DNA of 64,000 bases from Coniella vitis (lineage: Eukaryota; Ascomycota; Sordariomycetes; Diaporthales; Schizoparmaceae), in NCBI GenBank assembly GCA_011317545.1, contig WUJK01000009.1, positions 1,798,001 to 1,862,000 of the forward strand, in the 5' to 3' direction. The notes under the pieces are model-generated. The model ran no database searches and was not told where the DNA came from. It saw only the letters and a list, made by a program, of their open reading frames with translations. Of this stretch, positions 12,847 through 24,602 are shown piece after piece (position 1 is the first letter of the stretch; every line of letters begins with the position of its first letter). The position numbers were made by a program, and so were the translations under genes.

Positions 12847-15540
12847 AGAGATGGGACTTACAGCAGCTTGTTCGAGCGTTCCGAGTCGCCAAATCAAGTC
12901 GTGTTGGCACGGAAGTTCGCGCGACTGGCATGAATGACTGTGGCATCGTCGCACACCTTGCAGTGTGTATCATCGCAGTTTCTCAAGTTCGAAAATCGAA
13001 CAATTCGAAAGTTGCAATTCTTTTCAGATACCCTGAGCCTCAGCATTGAGCATATCATTGACTCATCGCGTCCTCTTTCAAAAAGCACTTGGTTTTTGGT
13101 GGTTGTGTGGTTTTGGGCGCTGCAACAACATGGAAGACTGTTATGCTATATCGCCACAATCGAGCGGCGTCAAGCATGGATTCGACTTCGAGCCAACATA
13201 CCGAGGGTGCTGCCGGCTCACTTTAATGACTTCTTCTTATTTCATGTCTCTTTTTTTTCATTTTCTGCGATATATGGCTCCGCAGGCCATGACATTCACG
13301 GGCGTTGACGGACATAATACCAGGCGGCCTTGGGCACTAGCCACATTCTTCACCTTCTTCCTGCCCGGATCGAATATACCAGTGGTAGCGTCTTGAGTTT
13401 CTCGGATTCGGGGCTTGCTGCTGCAGATATGGTGATTGCAAGGGCGGACGAAGACATACGACGCCTTGTTTGCGGGAGCACCTCGACGTTACGACAATCG
13501 CAAAGAGGATATCGCCACTCGAGCGTTACACTGTCGGTGTTATTATACGATTCCTTCCTCAACAACTTCGAGGAGCCCCGACCTTTACTGTGTCAAACAA
13601 AATTGTCTTGGCATCTTTGTCCGCATGATCACCAGCAATACGTAATCTTTCGGTCAATCCACGATCAGATCACGATTACTTTGATTTGTTACAAAAGTTC
13701 GGTTTCGTCTTTGTTTTTCCTTTTTTTTTTCCTGATATTTTCTTATGGTGCACTATAAGGGATTGGGGGATGGTGACAATTGTTTTTCCTGGTTTTCTTT
13801 TTCATACCCCGAGCCTACGGTTTGGCCTGTATTTGGTTGGTGGTACATGACTTGTCTTGTGTTACTTTTATTCTTCTTTTTCCATGGGCCCAGGGATGTG
13901 GCTGTGTCAGCATCCACCGACAATGCCTCTTGAGAGACCGCCCTCGCTGAGATCGTTGATTCTTGACGGTAATACCCGATGGCATTTTTAATTCCCTTGC
14001 ACTGTATCCTACTCTGGTCGCACACAGCATGGTACGCATGTTTAGAAGGATATCTTGCTTGATCGGCATACATAGAAGGCAGCGTGGTTGGTTTTTCCTG
14101 ATTGGCCATGCCTTGCTCTTTTTCTTTTTCTTTTTTTTTTTTTAAATGGGGTTCCTGGTTCATTGTTGATTTTATACAACCCGCAAGAGGTGGATGATGG
14201 GCTGTGCAATCACCCTTATTTCACGATGCAATGAAAAGAGTTCTTAAGGATGGGTCAAGATTGGGATGAAAATTTCGACAAAAAGGGAGAGGTTATTTGT
14301 TTCGACCTTGTTTTTACTGTTACCAATGCCAACGCAACACAAAAGAGAATGGGAAATCCCTGTGGAAGAGAGGAAGAGTTAAGCATACCCCCCCCTTTTT
14401 TATTTGCAATTGTTTGAAAGTTTGAAAGGTCAAAACGGTTCCATATCTTTCGAGGGCTGTCTATTTTACTTTATTCCTTCGATAAAAGGTGGTTTTTTTT
14501 GCTGTCTGCTGGCAGTTCTCTGAACTCCGATTTCTCCCGAGGTCAGCACTGGCAACTCGGAACACCACACTTTGCACTCTACACAAAGGTGTCACAGCGG
14601 CAAGAATGGTTTACCAGGACTAAAGAGGGCAATTGGCACCAGCAGCGGCAGTGGCAACAACAGTTGGAATGGTATGACTGTTCTATATTTCCTAGTTGGT
14701 GGCAGTTCTGGACTTTGTACACGAGTCTCAAACAAAACCACAAAAAAAAAACAGTAACAATAACAAAATACATCAACAGCAGCTGCTTATGATATAAGAC
14801 AAGTAAAAACATCAGATATCACTGAGCAAGCAATATTGAAAAAAGAAAAAAAAAAAAAAGAAAAAAAAAACATTCATGTGCTTTATCTTGTGTGCAAATA
14901 ATTTCATGGCCCAACGATACCTTGAATAGTATGTGCTCATCTATGTAATCTGAGCTTAAACGTCGTCTATCTTGGGAGATATTTGGGTTAAGAGGATATT
15001 ATCGTGCAAATGATACAAGAAAAACGTAGACTTTTGATATAGTTGAATTCAAAAGGTGAACAAGACTGCCAATGTTGACAAGATGATTGATATTTCGCTG
15101 AGACTTTTTTGTGAACTGAGTAGTAGCCCGTAATCTTTTTATCCCGTACTGGGCGGTGTGGGCGGGGATCTCCTAGTAGGGCGCAGCGGGCGGGCGTCTA
15201 AAAGTACCTATCAGATAGCTTTCTTTGCATTTTAAATTATCTCAACCAGAACAACAGCAGCAACAGCAACAACAGATAACCACCGCCCCAATCTGTTTGT
15301 ACGTTGCAAACCCTCCAAAGGAAGGACAATTGGACCAAAACAAGAAAAAAAGGAAAGTATCCAGCTTTTTTGAGGGTGGAGTTAGTGGGGCGACGCGTAC
15401 AGAACCCCCAAGACGCAAGGCAAGGAAGGGCAACGCACGGGCTTTGCTCCATGGGATCAGCTTTTCAAAAGGCAGCGAAACAGCAAGGCAGGCAAGCAAA
15501 GGCGAGCGAAGCAAAGTAAAGCAAAGCAAAAAAGAAAAGG
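12847..15540. other. Intergenic, T-rich, no gene seen
   Basis: This 2.7-kb stretch follows the cyclin stop codon. It contains many T-runs and A-runs, for example near 14110-14145 and 14838-14870, consistent with 3' untranslated sequence followed by a spacer. Open frames are short and of low complexity. Nothing else could be supported. Confidence 0.5.
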
Positions 15541-15554
15541 AAGAAAAGGAAAGG

Positions 15555-15557
<3 letters not shown>

Positions 15558-15632
<75 letters not shown>
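15558..15632 (+). repeat. Compound (GT)n-(GA)n microsatellite in a gene leader
   Basis: About 17 GT units run directly into about 20 GA units, with one interruption at 15601. The tract ends about 82 bases before the ATG of the FAM192A/Fyv6-like gene, so it probably lies in its promoter or 5' untranslated region. Further purine-rich sequence (AGAGAAAG-type) continues to about 15682. Confidence 0.9.
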
Positions 15633-15635
<3 letters not shown>

Positions 15636-15714
15636 GAGGCAGAGGAAGACGAAGAGAAAGTGAAAGAGAAAGAGAAAGAAGCAACCCTCCACCCCTCTCG
15701 GCGTCCTCAACAAT

Positions 15715-16575
15715 ATGTCTTCCCGCTTCGTCTCGAGCGGTGCGATTGACGCCAAAACGGGCGAATCCGTGCCTGTTCCCACCACCACCACCACCACCGC
15801 CGCCCCCGCCCATAAGTCGGCAGAATGGGCAGCTGTCCAAGCGCAGCTGGACCACGAACGCCAACAACGACGCGCCGCCACCTCATCGGCGGCGGATCCA
15901 AACAATAACGACAATCGCAGCCTGTACGAGGTTCTGCAGGCCAATAAGGCAGCCAAGCAGGCAGCGTTTGAGGAAGCCAATAAGATTAAGAATCAATTTC
16001 GCGCGTTGGACGAGGACGAGATTGAGTTTTTGGATGAGGTGCGGGAGAAGAAGAGGAGGGAGGAGGAGAGGGAGAGGAGGGAGATGGAGGATGGGTTGAG
16101 GGTTTTTAGGGAGAGGCAGAAAGGTGTTGGGGCTGTGGTCGGTGGTGGTAGGAGGGATAGAAAGGAAGGGGAGGGGGAAGGGGCAGAGGGCGAGAATGAG
16201 GATGGGAATGGGGAGGTTGAGATAGAGATGGAAGAGGGAAAGGCAGAGGCCACGGCAGAAAATGTTGTCGGTGGATGGGCTGTGGCGAGAAAGAGGAAGA
16301 GGAGAAGGGATGGGGACGAAGGCTTGTTGAAGGGTGTCAAGAGGCGGAGAAGTAGTGGTCTGGCGGTAGAGGAGGCCAAGATGACGGGCAAGGAGGACAA
16401 GGCTGCAGCGCAGGGCGACATCAAGGTCGTAAAGGATGGCGATACCCCGGTGGACGACAAGACGCATGAGACTGGCCCAAAAGCAACCGTTTCCGCTGCG
16501 CCAATTGCGCCAGCTGCGCCTTCGAAACCAAAGATGGGGCTCGTGGATTACGGCTCAGACGATGATAGTGATTGA
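15715..16575 (+). CDS. FAM192A/Fyv6 N-terminal domain protein (NIP30-like)
   Basis: Single-exon gene of 286 residues. The first ~110 residues match the FAM192A/Fyv6 N-terminal family: an opening SSRFVSSG, then SLYEVLQANKAAKQAAFEE, KNQFRALDEDEIEFLDEV and a charged helix rich in Lys/Arg/Glu. The middle is acidic/basic low-complexity sequence with a KRKRRR-type nuclear signal near residue 200, and the protein ends LVDYGSDDDSD, the kind of tail seen in this family. Known members are the human PSME3-interacting protein (proteasome activator PA28-gamma partner) and yeast Fyv6, a splicing factor acting at exon ligation. Which role applies here is inference. It is convergent with tim54. Confidence 0.85.
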   Translation: MSSRFVSSGAIDAKTGESVPVPTTTTTTAAPAHKSAEWAAVQAQLDHERQQRRAATSSAADPNNNDNRSLYEVLQANKAAKQAAFEEANKIKNQFRALDEDEIEFLDEVREKKRREEERERREMEDGLRVFRERQKGVGAVVGGGRRDRKEGEGEGAEGENEDGNGEVEIEMEEGKAEATAENVVGGWAVARKRKRRRDGDEGLLKGVKRRRSSGLAVEEAKMTGKEDKAAAQGDIKVVKDGDTPVDDKTHETGPKATVSAAPIAPAAPSKPKMGLVDYGSDDDSD

Positions 16576-17008
16576 AGTATGAAAGAAATTATTGCCGAGC
16601 CGGTTGCGGAGCTTGTGAGGTACTCAAGAGCAGACTGCTGGTGTTGATGTGGAAAATGTAGGTACAAAGCTCGAAATTATCTAGTTTCTGGGCGTCAAGA
16701 TACCCATTCAAGCAAGGGAACAGTCAAGAATTCAGAGGTGATTATGATTTCATTTAAGAGGAGTGCTTGCGGTGTTCATGCTTCCATCCGGTATCAACCC
16801 TGACCCGTCATCAAACCCCAAGTCAATATTCTCCATGCCGCCCAGATAATATACTCCCACTATGCAGCTGAATACAAATCGAACAGGTGACAGGATATGA
16901 CCAGCGGATGCGTTGCTTGTGGGACCCCAACCCATTATCTGAGAGATCTCCAGTTGATGGGCCACACCATCGAGCCAAGCTGTTCAAGGTAACGTCCCTC
17001 TCCAGCCT
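16576..17008. other. Spacer between convergent genes
   Basis: This 433-base gap separates the stop codons of the FAM192A/Fyv6-like gene (+) and tim54 (-). It must carry both 3' untranslated regions. No gene or repeat is visible. Confidence 0.5.
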
Positions 17009-18535
17009 TTATTCTATCTCGCCCACATTGGGTATCTTTGAGGTCTCCTTTGGTGTCGTAGCCCAGTTCCACAGACTGCGCAGGGAGCCCTTGATGGTGC
17101 CCTCAATCTCCTCCTCAGGCACCACGATCTCAGCAGCCCGCTGTGCCTCGTCCGGCTGCAGCTCAAACCTCTTCATGCGCATGGCCAGACGTGCATCAAG
17201 CACAATCGGCTTGGGCCAAATCTTTTCCTTCTTTGTGACGGCGACAGGCGGCTGCTGCTCCTCTTGGCCCTCTGTGGCGTCCTTCTTCTTGTTGTCGTCA
17301 TCCTCCTTCCACACGCTCTTCAACCAGTTCTTTTCCTCGTGCTCCAGCACCGTCTGCTGCTCCCACTGGCGGTCTGCATCCGCCCCGTCCACGGTACGGA
17401 AATCGCGGTACGCGGCAAAGCACGCAGCCGCAACCTCGGCACCAATCTCATCAGCAAGGTACCGGCGCGTCAGGAACCGGTAGAACCGCGTGGGCGTGTT
17501 GAGGAAGCCCAAGATATGCGGGTGCGGCACCGGCACCACGGGATTCAGCTCAGCTGGCATCAGCAATGGCAAGTGAGCGGTCGCATAGTCGTCAACGGTA
17601 TTGTACGGTTTCGGCTGCGGCGGGCGCTTGGGAGCGGATTCCTCGTCGTCGCCGTCCTTCTTTTCCGGCTCGGGGTCGGGTCGCGCGTGAGGCGGCGCTG
17701 TAAGAGGCCCTAGCCAGCCTTCGTGAAGACCGCGAATATACTCTTTCCAGGCGTGCCTTCCAATGACAATGTCACCCTTGACGCCGTCTGGCTCGGGGAT
17801 GCCGTGCTTTCGTCGAAACTCCTCTACGACATCTTCGTCCGTCAAGAGGTCTGCCTCAACTGCAGGCGCATCGGCGCCCGCATTTGTGCTGCCGCCCTGC
17901 AGATCCCCTTCCACGCGCCGCCTTCTCTTGCGCACCTCCTCGGCAACAACAGCGCGGATATCACCCTGCTGCCGGCCCTGGCGGAACTCCCAGTCCAGCC
18001 CGCTCGCAGCCAGCACGGGCTTGACATACTCCTTGTAGTGATCTTGAGCGACGCGCAGGCCATCGCCAGGGGGCGCCTCGATATAGATGGTCAGTTTGCG
18101 AGGCAGAGCCGAAGGGTTGCCGCCGGGGAGGGGCTCCTTGGCAAGGTGGGACACGGCGTGGGCCCAGCGCGCGGTGGCGCGCTTCTTTTCGCGGCGGTCG
18201 TAGACGATGGCGGCTGTGAGGGTTCCTGCGACGGTCCAGAAGATGAGCCAGTTGCGGGAGGGGAGTTTGCGCGGGAGGGCGGGCAGGCCCATCATGCGGA
18301 GGGCGGGGTTTTGAGTTGGTGGTGCTGGTTTGGGAGCAGCGGCCGCAGAGGAGGAGGGTGGTATGGAGGATGCGGCTGAGGTTGTGGTTGCGGTTGTGGT
18401 AGGAGGAGGAGGAGGAGGCTGGAGGATGAAGAAAGAATGTCAGCCTAGAGTATTCGTGAGTTGCTCGGTTGAGGCTATCGCGATACTCACTGGTGTAGCT
18501 GCTGATGAGGCAGCAGGGTGAGTGGATTCGGACAT
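17009..18535 (-). CDS. tim54: Mitochondrial inner membrane translocase subunit Tim54
   Basis: Two exons: 18535-18491 (15 codons) and 18418-17009; the 72-base intron has donor GTGAGT and acceptor CAG, joining in phase 0. The product is 484 residues. A Pro/Thr/Ser/Ala-rich N-terminus leads to NPALRMMGLP and LPSRNWLIFWTVAGTLTAAIVYDRREKK, a membrane segment followed by a positive patch, as expected for Tim54. IEAPPGDGLRVAQDHYKEYVKPVL, YPG-like PHPHILGFLNTP and the C-terminal LFELQP-type region support the family. Tim54 is part of the TIM22 complex that inserts carrier proteins into the mitochondrial inner membrane. The acceptor sits just before six proline codons. The exon 1 start lies only three bases after an (AGCC)6 repeat in the leader. 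Confidence 0.92.
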
Positions 18536-18538
18536 CTC

Positions 18539-18562
18539 GGCTGGCTGGCTGGCTGGCTGGCT
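18539..18562 (-). repeat. (AGCC)6 tetranucleotide repeat abutting the tim54 start codon
   Basis: Six perfect AGCC units (minus strand) end three bases upstream of the tim54 ATG at 18535. The repeat is therefore transcribed leader sequence unless the start codon is misplaced. Confidence 0.9.
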
Positions 18563-20200
18563 CAGCTAATCTAGAAGCAATTCAATGCCTCGTAGGGGCG
18601 AGGACAAGGCACAATTGTACGGGTGTGAGCTCAGAAGATGATACGCGCGCAGTGGAACCTTTTCCAACAAAAAAAAAGGCGAAGTCGGCCAAGTCGGTTT
18701 GGAGCCAGTCAAAAATCTCGAGTTGCACGGAAGCGATAAGCGGCGATAAGACATCCATTGCACGGTCCGTTAGGCCTTGGAGCAATGACGCTAGCGGGTT
18801 GTAGGGGGCGTCCAGGTTAGCGCTGAGGCGCCCACAGTGGCCCGCTACCTAGGAGCATGTACTTTAGTATACTATGTACAACAAGGCTCCCAGCCAGCGG
18901 AGAATTTTGAGGGAGCATCCTTGGAATACTCTCGACTCGATAACACGAGCTTCAAACTCGCTGGGCTTCCTGTGTAGACAGAAACTCTCCCTAAGTTGGG
19001 TTTTCTTGATCCGTAGGCAAGCTGATGATGAGCTACATGGTGAAAAGATATCATGTACAGCCTCGCCGTATGCTGTAGTATATTTTTCTTTTTGAAGCGA
19101 GGAGCATGATAAAAGCTGTGCCTGAGATACTTCCGTGAGCACAAGGGATGAGCAATGGCACAAGAATGCGAATACTATGTATACTCTTCTAAATCACATT
19201 GCCACATGTCTATTGCGTTGTGCAAAAAATCGTGCTGTGCTCTGTTGCGCCTGCATTAGTTCGTCACAGCGCTGCAAGTACACGCCACCAACACCCTGGA
19301 ATATCCATTGGAATGAAATTGTGTCCGTGTTTTGCTCAGAAGGAAAGGAACTGAAGGGCATGCTCGACTGTCTCATCAGCGTGTGGGTAGCGTTGAGGAA
19401 CGTTGAGGAACGAACTTTGACCACAATCTTCTGAATACAGACCACCCCGCATGCAAGACTGGCGAAGTTCCCCCTGTGGCGTCGAGCGAGTTACTATGTA
19501 CTCCAAAGGAATGGTGTCTCAAGGTTGAGATATGTTGGCGAGGGTTTCTCAACGTGGGTTTTCCAAGGCGATGGAGTGGTTGGTTGGTTGGTGGCTTGAA
19601 TCTTGAGACACAAATATAGTACTCCAATATACAGAGACTGCTTGACGATCATCACGGCCTATCAGTTGCACTTGATATTCCTGGCAGCCGTTGATGAGGC
19701 GTCAGAAGGCGTCTGCGACATTACAGGGGCACCCAAGCCTTTAATTGGCTTGGACGGTAACGCAGCCCCCGCGAGCAACCCTGTTCAGGGGCTGGTTCTG
19801 TAAGTCGGAGGGGCCTGAGGGGTGCAATAGCGCCTGCAGGCCTGATAGAAAAGCAACAGCTAAAACAGCATGACATTCCAGGCCGCTGCTCACTGCCTGG
19901 TCAGCGGGATGCAACCCGTTTTAGATATTGTGTTAGAATTGGCAGAACCAGTCTGCAGTTCCGAGGAAAAGAAACGTCTGGTTTGAAGAACAGAGCAGAA
20001 GCAGCCTGGCAGCATATTCTCCTATATTAAGCGTTAGCTGTTTCCCCCCACCCCTTTTCTGAGAATATCAGCACCAAGAAGTGCGCAATTACAGCATTGC
20101 TGACTACTACGTACTGTACTTGCTACGTATAGGGCAGGCCCAGCCCACCACATACATAGTGCATAGTAGCACAAACACCACTCAAGCTCTTGCCCTCTTT
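18563..20200. other. Intergenic, no gene seen
   Basis: About 1.6 kb between the divergent tim54 and cot-1 genes. It carries three exact copies of the dispersed motif at 18870, 19173 and 19492, spaced about 300-320 bases apart. No coding signal was found. Confidence 0.5.
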
Positions 20201-20669
20201 CAACTGAAACATTTTGCCCAATTGCCAACAGCCAACATTGACCACCATCATCACCCCGCACACGCTCGCGCCCGCCACTTCATCAGTCAGCCAGGCAGCG
20301 GAGATAGGCTCTCATTTTATCTCTGCTTGCTTGCTAGCTAGCTTGCCTCTTCCTCCTCTTGAGCTCAGGGCAGCCTCGAGTCTGTGTGTCCGTTTGCAAC
20401 TCTCGCTTTGCCTCACCGCTGCCCACTCGGCGGCTCCATTGCCCCCACAGCGCGGCCCCTTATTCCCTTACTGTACTCTACACTCTGCCTGGAGAGCAGC
20501 ACTCATTGCCCTCTACAGCACTTACAGTACTCACAGCACGTTGGACTGGCCCTGGACCAACCCGGACCCGGACCTGGACCCTCCCTACTGCCCAAGTCGA
20601 CACGGACCCGCGAAGCGAACTAACTCAAGCCACCAATTCCCGGCCCGACCTTTTCCACGACCGGTTGCC

Positions 20670-22883
20670 ATGGACAATCAGGGGAACAGGCTGTATCTCA
20701 ACATCGGCCCTAACACCACTGCTCCCAATCGCCTTGGTGCTACTTCCGACCACGCCTATCCCACCACCCCCTCCACCTTTCCTCAGCCTGTCTACCCGCC
20801 TGTGGGATCCCAGCAAGCTCAACAGAAGCAGCAGCAGCAACAACAACAACAGCAGCAGCAGCAGCAGCAATACGGCTACGCTCAGCCTGGCTACTTCTTG
20901 CCGCCAAACCAGCAACAGCAACAACAGCAGCAGCAACAGTACGCCGCCGGTTACCAAGGTCCAGCCATGCCCTCACATCATACCGACTTTGCCCAGGGCG
21001 GCCTGCGCACTCCCGGCGCCAGCAACGACCCAAACACGGGCCTCGCACACAAGTTCTCCCACCAGAACCTCGGCGGTGCTCAAGCTGGCAGCTATGGCTC
21101 ACGAGGGCCCTCTCCTGCCGGCGCTGGACGTCCTCGAACCGCAGGCGGCAGCGGCCAAGCTCCCAACTATGGCTATCTGAATGCGCCCATGCCTGGCCAG
21201 CCCGGCCCCAAACCCTCTTACACTGAGTTCGAAAATGCCCCTGAGCGGAACCCCGACAAGTACGGCTCCAATGTAAACAACAACCAAAAGAAGTGCTCTC
21301 AGCTGGCTGCCGACTTCTTCAAGGACAGCGTCAAGCGGGCTAGAGAACGCAACCAGAGGTAAGAACAAGAGACAAAAGGTTCCTCCAACCGCAGGCCGAC
21401 TGTGTTTGGCTCCTGCTTTCTGCATGCCACCTGCGTACTGACACCTCGTCAATTACATAGACAGAGTGAGATGGAACAAAAGTTGTCCGAGCCAAACCAA
21501 CCCCTCTCCCGCAAGGAACAGATCTGGGCGACCGGCGGTCGACGTGAGGGATCCTACCTTCGTTTCCTGCGCACCAAGGACAAGCCCGAGAACTACACCA
21601 CCGTCAAGATCATTGGCAAGGGTGCTTTTGGCGAGGTTAAGCTGGTGCAAAAGAAGGCTGATGCCAAGGTCTACGCCATGAAGTCGTTGATAAAGACGGA
21701 AATGTTCAAGAAGGACCAGCTGGCACACGTGCGCGCCGAAAGAGATATCCTGGCCGAGAGTGACAGTCCTTGGGTCGTCAAGCTATACACCACCTTCCAG
21801 GACTCTAACTTTTTGTACATGCTGATGGAGTTCCTGCCTGGTGGTGACTTGATGACCATGCTTATCAAGTATGAGATCTTTTCCGAGGACATCACACGAT
21901 TCTATATTGCAGAAATCGTCCTTGCAATTGAGGCTGTTCACAAATTGGGCTTTATCCACAGGTATGTGTGCGGCCGGATACTTGACGCCTGCCAATCTAC
22001 GGAATCGCTCACAAGCCCTACAGAGATATCAAACCTGACAACATTTTGCTCGACCGCGGAGGCCACGTCAAGCTGACTGACTTTGGTCTGTCCACTGGCT
22101 TCCACAAACTCCACGACAACAACTATTACCAACAGCTGCTGCAGGGCAAGTCGAACCGGCCACGCGACCGCAACTCGGTAGCCATTGACCAAATCAACTT
22201 GACCGTTTCTAACCGTGCGCAAATCAACGACTGGCGTCGGAGTCGCAGGTTGATGGCCTACTCCACAGTCGGCACCCCCGATTACATTGCGCCAGAAATT
22301 TTCACCGGTCACGGATACACCTTCGACTGCGACTGGTGGAGTCTGGGAACCATCATGTTTGAGTGTCTGGTCGGCTGGCCACCATTCTGTGCTGAAGACA
22401 GCCACGACACGTACCGCAAGATTGTTAACTGGAGACAAAGTTTGTACTTTCCAGACGACATTACGCTGGGCGTAGAGGCGGAGAATCTGATAAGAAGGTA
22501 CGACAACTTTTTTTCCTCAAAGAAAAAAAAACAATAAAGAGGTCATCGTATACTAACTGTCTGTCGCCAGTCTGATTATTAACACCGAGAACCGTCTGGG
22601 ACGTGGTGGTGCACACGAGATCAAGAGTCACGCCTTCTTCCGCGGTGTTGAGTTTGATTCACTTCGCCGCATCCGCGCTCCGTTCGAGCCCCGTCTAACG
22701 AGCAACATTGACACGACATACTTCCCGACGGATGAAATCGACCAGACCGACAATGCGACACTTCTCAAGGCCCAGCAGGCGCAAGCTGCCGCGCAGAAGA
22801 CTGGTGACGTTGAGGAGGCACCAGAGATGAGCCTGCCTTTTATTGGATACACGTTCAAGCGTTTCGACAACAATTTTCGATGA
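20670..22883 (+). CDS. cot-1: NDR-family serine/threonine kinase COT-1
   Basis: Four exons: 20670-21358, 21461-21961, 22024-22497 and 22571-22883, with every junction keeping phase; 658 residues. The N-terminus is Pro/Gln-rich with two glutamine runs (about residues 52-67 and 80-91). The Mob-binding N-terminal regulatory helix (KKCSQLAADFFKDSVKRARERNQR) lies around 205-230. The kinase domain has the glycine loop GKGAFGEV (282-289), catalytic Lys304, HRD (396-398), DFG (416-418), a long basic auto-inhibitory insert ending RRSRRLMAYSTVGTPDY, and APE. The C-terminal hydrophobic motif FIGYTFKRF (645-653) has the expected Thr649. COT-1/Cbk1/Orb6 kinases act with Mob2 in polarised hyphal growth and septation. 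Intron 2 falls inside the HRD motif. The upstream region from about 20.2 kb is pyrimidine-rich. Confidence 0.95.
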
Positions 22884-23849
22884 TCGCGCCATCAATACAA
22901 GAAATCAGGGGTTTTGTTCGCCACGGTTGTTAACTGGCGCCACACAGGCTGGCCACGGCGTTAAATTGCGGATAACAGCTCGCCCTTGAAAAGGCCCAAA
23001 TGGACGCGCATTTTGTCCCGAGTTCTGCATCTTTCACGCGCGCCTCGCCCATGCGCCCGCAAGCATCTTCCAACTGCGGTCTAGCAAGTCACAACTGATG
23101 CCTTTGGCGATTCTCCAGGCGAACACGTTTTACTTTCGGCAGAATTTACACACAACACCTCTAGCGCATACAATGAGAAGTGTGGCAGGCAGTCGATCAA
23201 GTCAAGGTCAAAGGAAATCACGATGAGCATCGCAAGCATTCGAACGAAAATCAGACAATTTTTTATCCTTTTTCTTTTTGGCAATGCGAGGCGTTGGATG
23301 AAGAGGCTATGAATTGTTGTTGCCGTGGATGTATCTTGTATCTTACATATTGATAGCCAACGATAAAGTGAGAGGGAACGCACGATAGAATATGTCTACA
23401 TCATCATGATTGATGGCTAGCTAGCTCGCAGTTAAGCTGTTGGAAGTATATCATGACTCTTTCTACTGGCTCGGTCTCATAGAGCAGAGTCTTGCACTGT
23501 ATCTTGGAACTTTTGTAAACTATATCTTCTCTTGTGCAAAAGCGTGCTATCATGTACGTCTCTATGCGGGTGCGCCGTGATGGCAGTCCGCTCGGAGCCC
23601 TGAAGAGCGTCAGCCTCAATGCATTGCTATGATATGTCTTGGTATCTTCTTACAGTCTGCTTATTGTGCCACATTGTGTCTCGAGACGACCTACTCTTCG
23701 AGCAACGGTTTGTATCGCTCAATGCGGCCTTTCCTTTTGCCCCTTTAATCACCTTGGTGATGCGTGCTTGGTAATTACCCATCTTGACCCCCGACATTTG
23801 CGTCTCAAAGAGTGGGCTTCTACTGCTTCTTGAATCCGCACATCCGTCC
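22884..23849. other. Spacer between convergent genes
   Basis: About 970 bases between the stops of cot-1 (+) and the SF3A2 gene (-). Short frames on both strands are not supported. It must hold the 3' untranslated regions of both genes. Confidence 0.5.
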
Positions 23850-24602
23850 TCATCTCCTCCCACCCAAGCCAGGCGCGGTATTAAACCTCTCCTCTCGCTC
23901 GGTCATGAACATAATCTGCACCCAGAACTCCTTTGCATCGGGATCCCAAAACTCAAACTGGCGGTCCTCGCGCTTGTCCAGCTCACGCGCCTGAATCTTG
24001 AACCCACACGTCTCGTAAGGTTCCGCGGCCACCAGCAAATACTGGAACTCGCGGTCTGCCTCTTCGACCCGCTGGCTGAATGCGCTCATAATCTGCCATT
24101 TGGGCACCACGCCTTGTCCGATATCAGGGTACTGCAGTTGAAAGAGCAGTCCCTGCTGTTTCGTCACAGGATCCCGCACTTTGGTAATCTTGTACCCGGG
24201 CCGGCCAATCTTGACGACGTTTTTCCTCCCCACGCCGGCACCACCATTGCCCAGCCCCAGCGCACCAAAGCCAGCACCCACGACGCCGACAGGCAGACCC
24301 GTCTGGGGGTCCAGCTGTGTCTTGCCCTCTTTTTGTTCCTTGGCAGCGCGACGAGCGAGGTTCGTTTGGTGCTTTTTCCCCTGGGTGTGTGCGAGGTAGG
24401 ATCCATCGTTTTGGTGCACCGTCAGGCAGAGGCGGCATTCAAAGGAGCCGACGTGGTTCTTGAAAAAGTAAGGGTCTTTGTCGAGGTCGATGGTTTCGAG
24501 GGCGAGTTTGCGGAGACGCTCGCGGCGGTCTGCGTTAGTCGCGCTGTGGGAGGCCACGCCGCCGCCGCCGAACTTGGAGCCGGCGCGGTTTTGGTAGTCC
24601 AT
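23850..24602 (-). CDS. prp11: Splicing factor 3A subunit 2 (Prp11/Sap62)
   Basis: Single-exon gene of 250 residues. It opens with MDYQNRAGSKFGGGG, a signature of SF3A2, followed by the arginine-rich RRERLRKLALETIDL helix. A matrin-type C2H2 zinc finger follows, with Cys56, Cys59, His72 and His78 (FECRLC...YLAHTQGKKH). The rest (GYKITKVRDP, FQLQYPDI, PKWQIMSAFSQRVE, YLLVAAEPYETCGFKI) is the conserved body, ending soon after FWDPDAKEFWVQIMF. Length fits fungal members; it lacks the long proline-rich tail of the human protein. SF3a is part of the U2 snRNP and helps recognise the branch site. Confidence 0.93.
   Translation of the reverse strand: MDYQNRAGSKFGGGGVASHSATNADRRERLRKLALETIDLDKDPYFFKNHVGSFECRLCLTVHQNDGSYLAHTQGKKHQTNLARRAAKEQKEGKTQLDPQTGLPVGVVGAGFGALGLGNGGAGVGRKNVVKIGRPGYKITKVRDPVTKQQGLLFQLQYPDIGQGVVPKWQIMSAFSQRVEEADREFQYLLVAAEPYETCGFKIQARELDKREDRQFEFWDPDAKEFWVQIMFMTEREERFNTAPGLGGRR

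Noticed and set aside
11941..12954. A 337-codon minus-strand frame opposite the cyclin
   Set aside because: It is a shadow of the cyclin coding strand; the plus-strand frame has clear cyclin-box residues.
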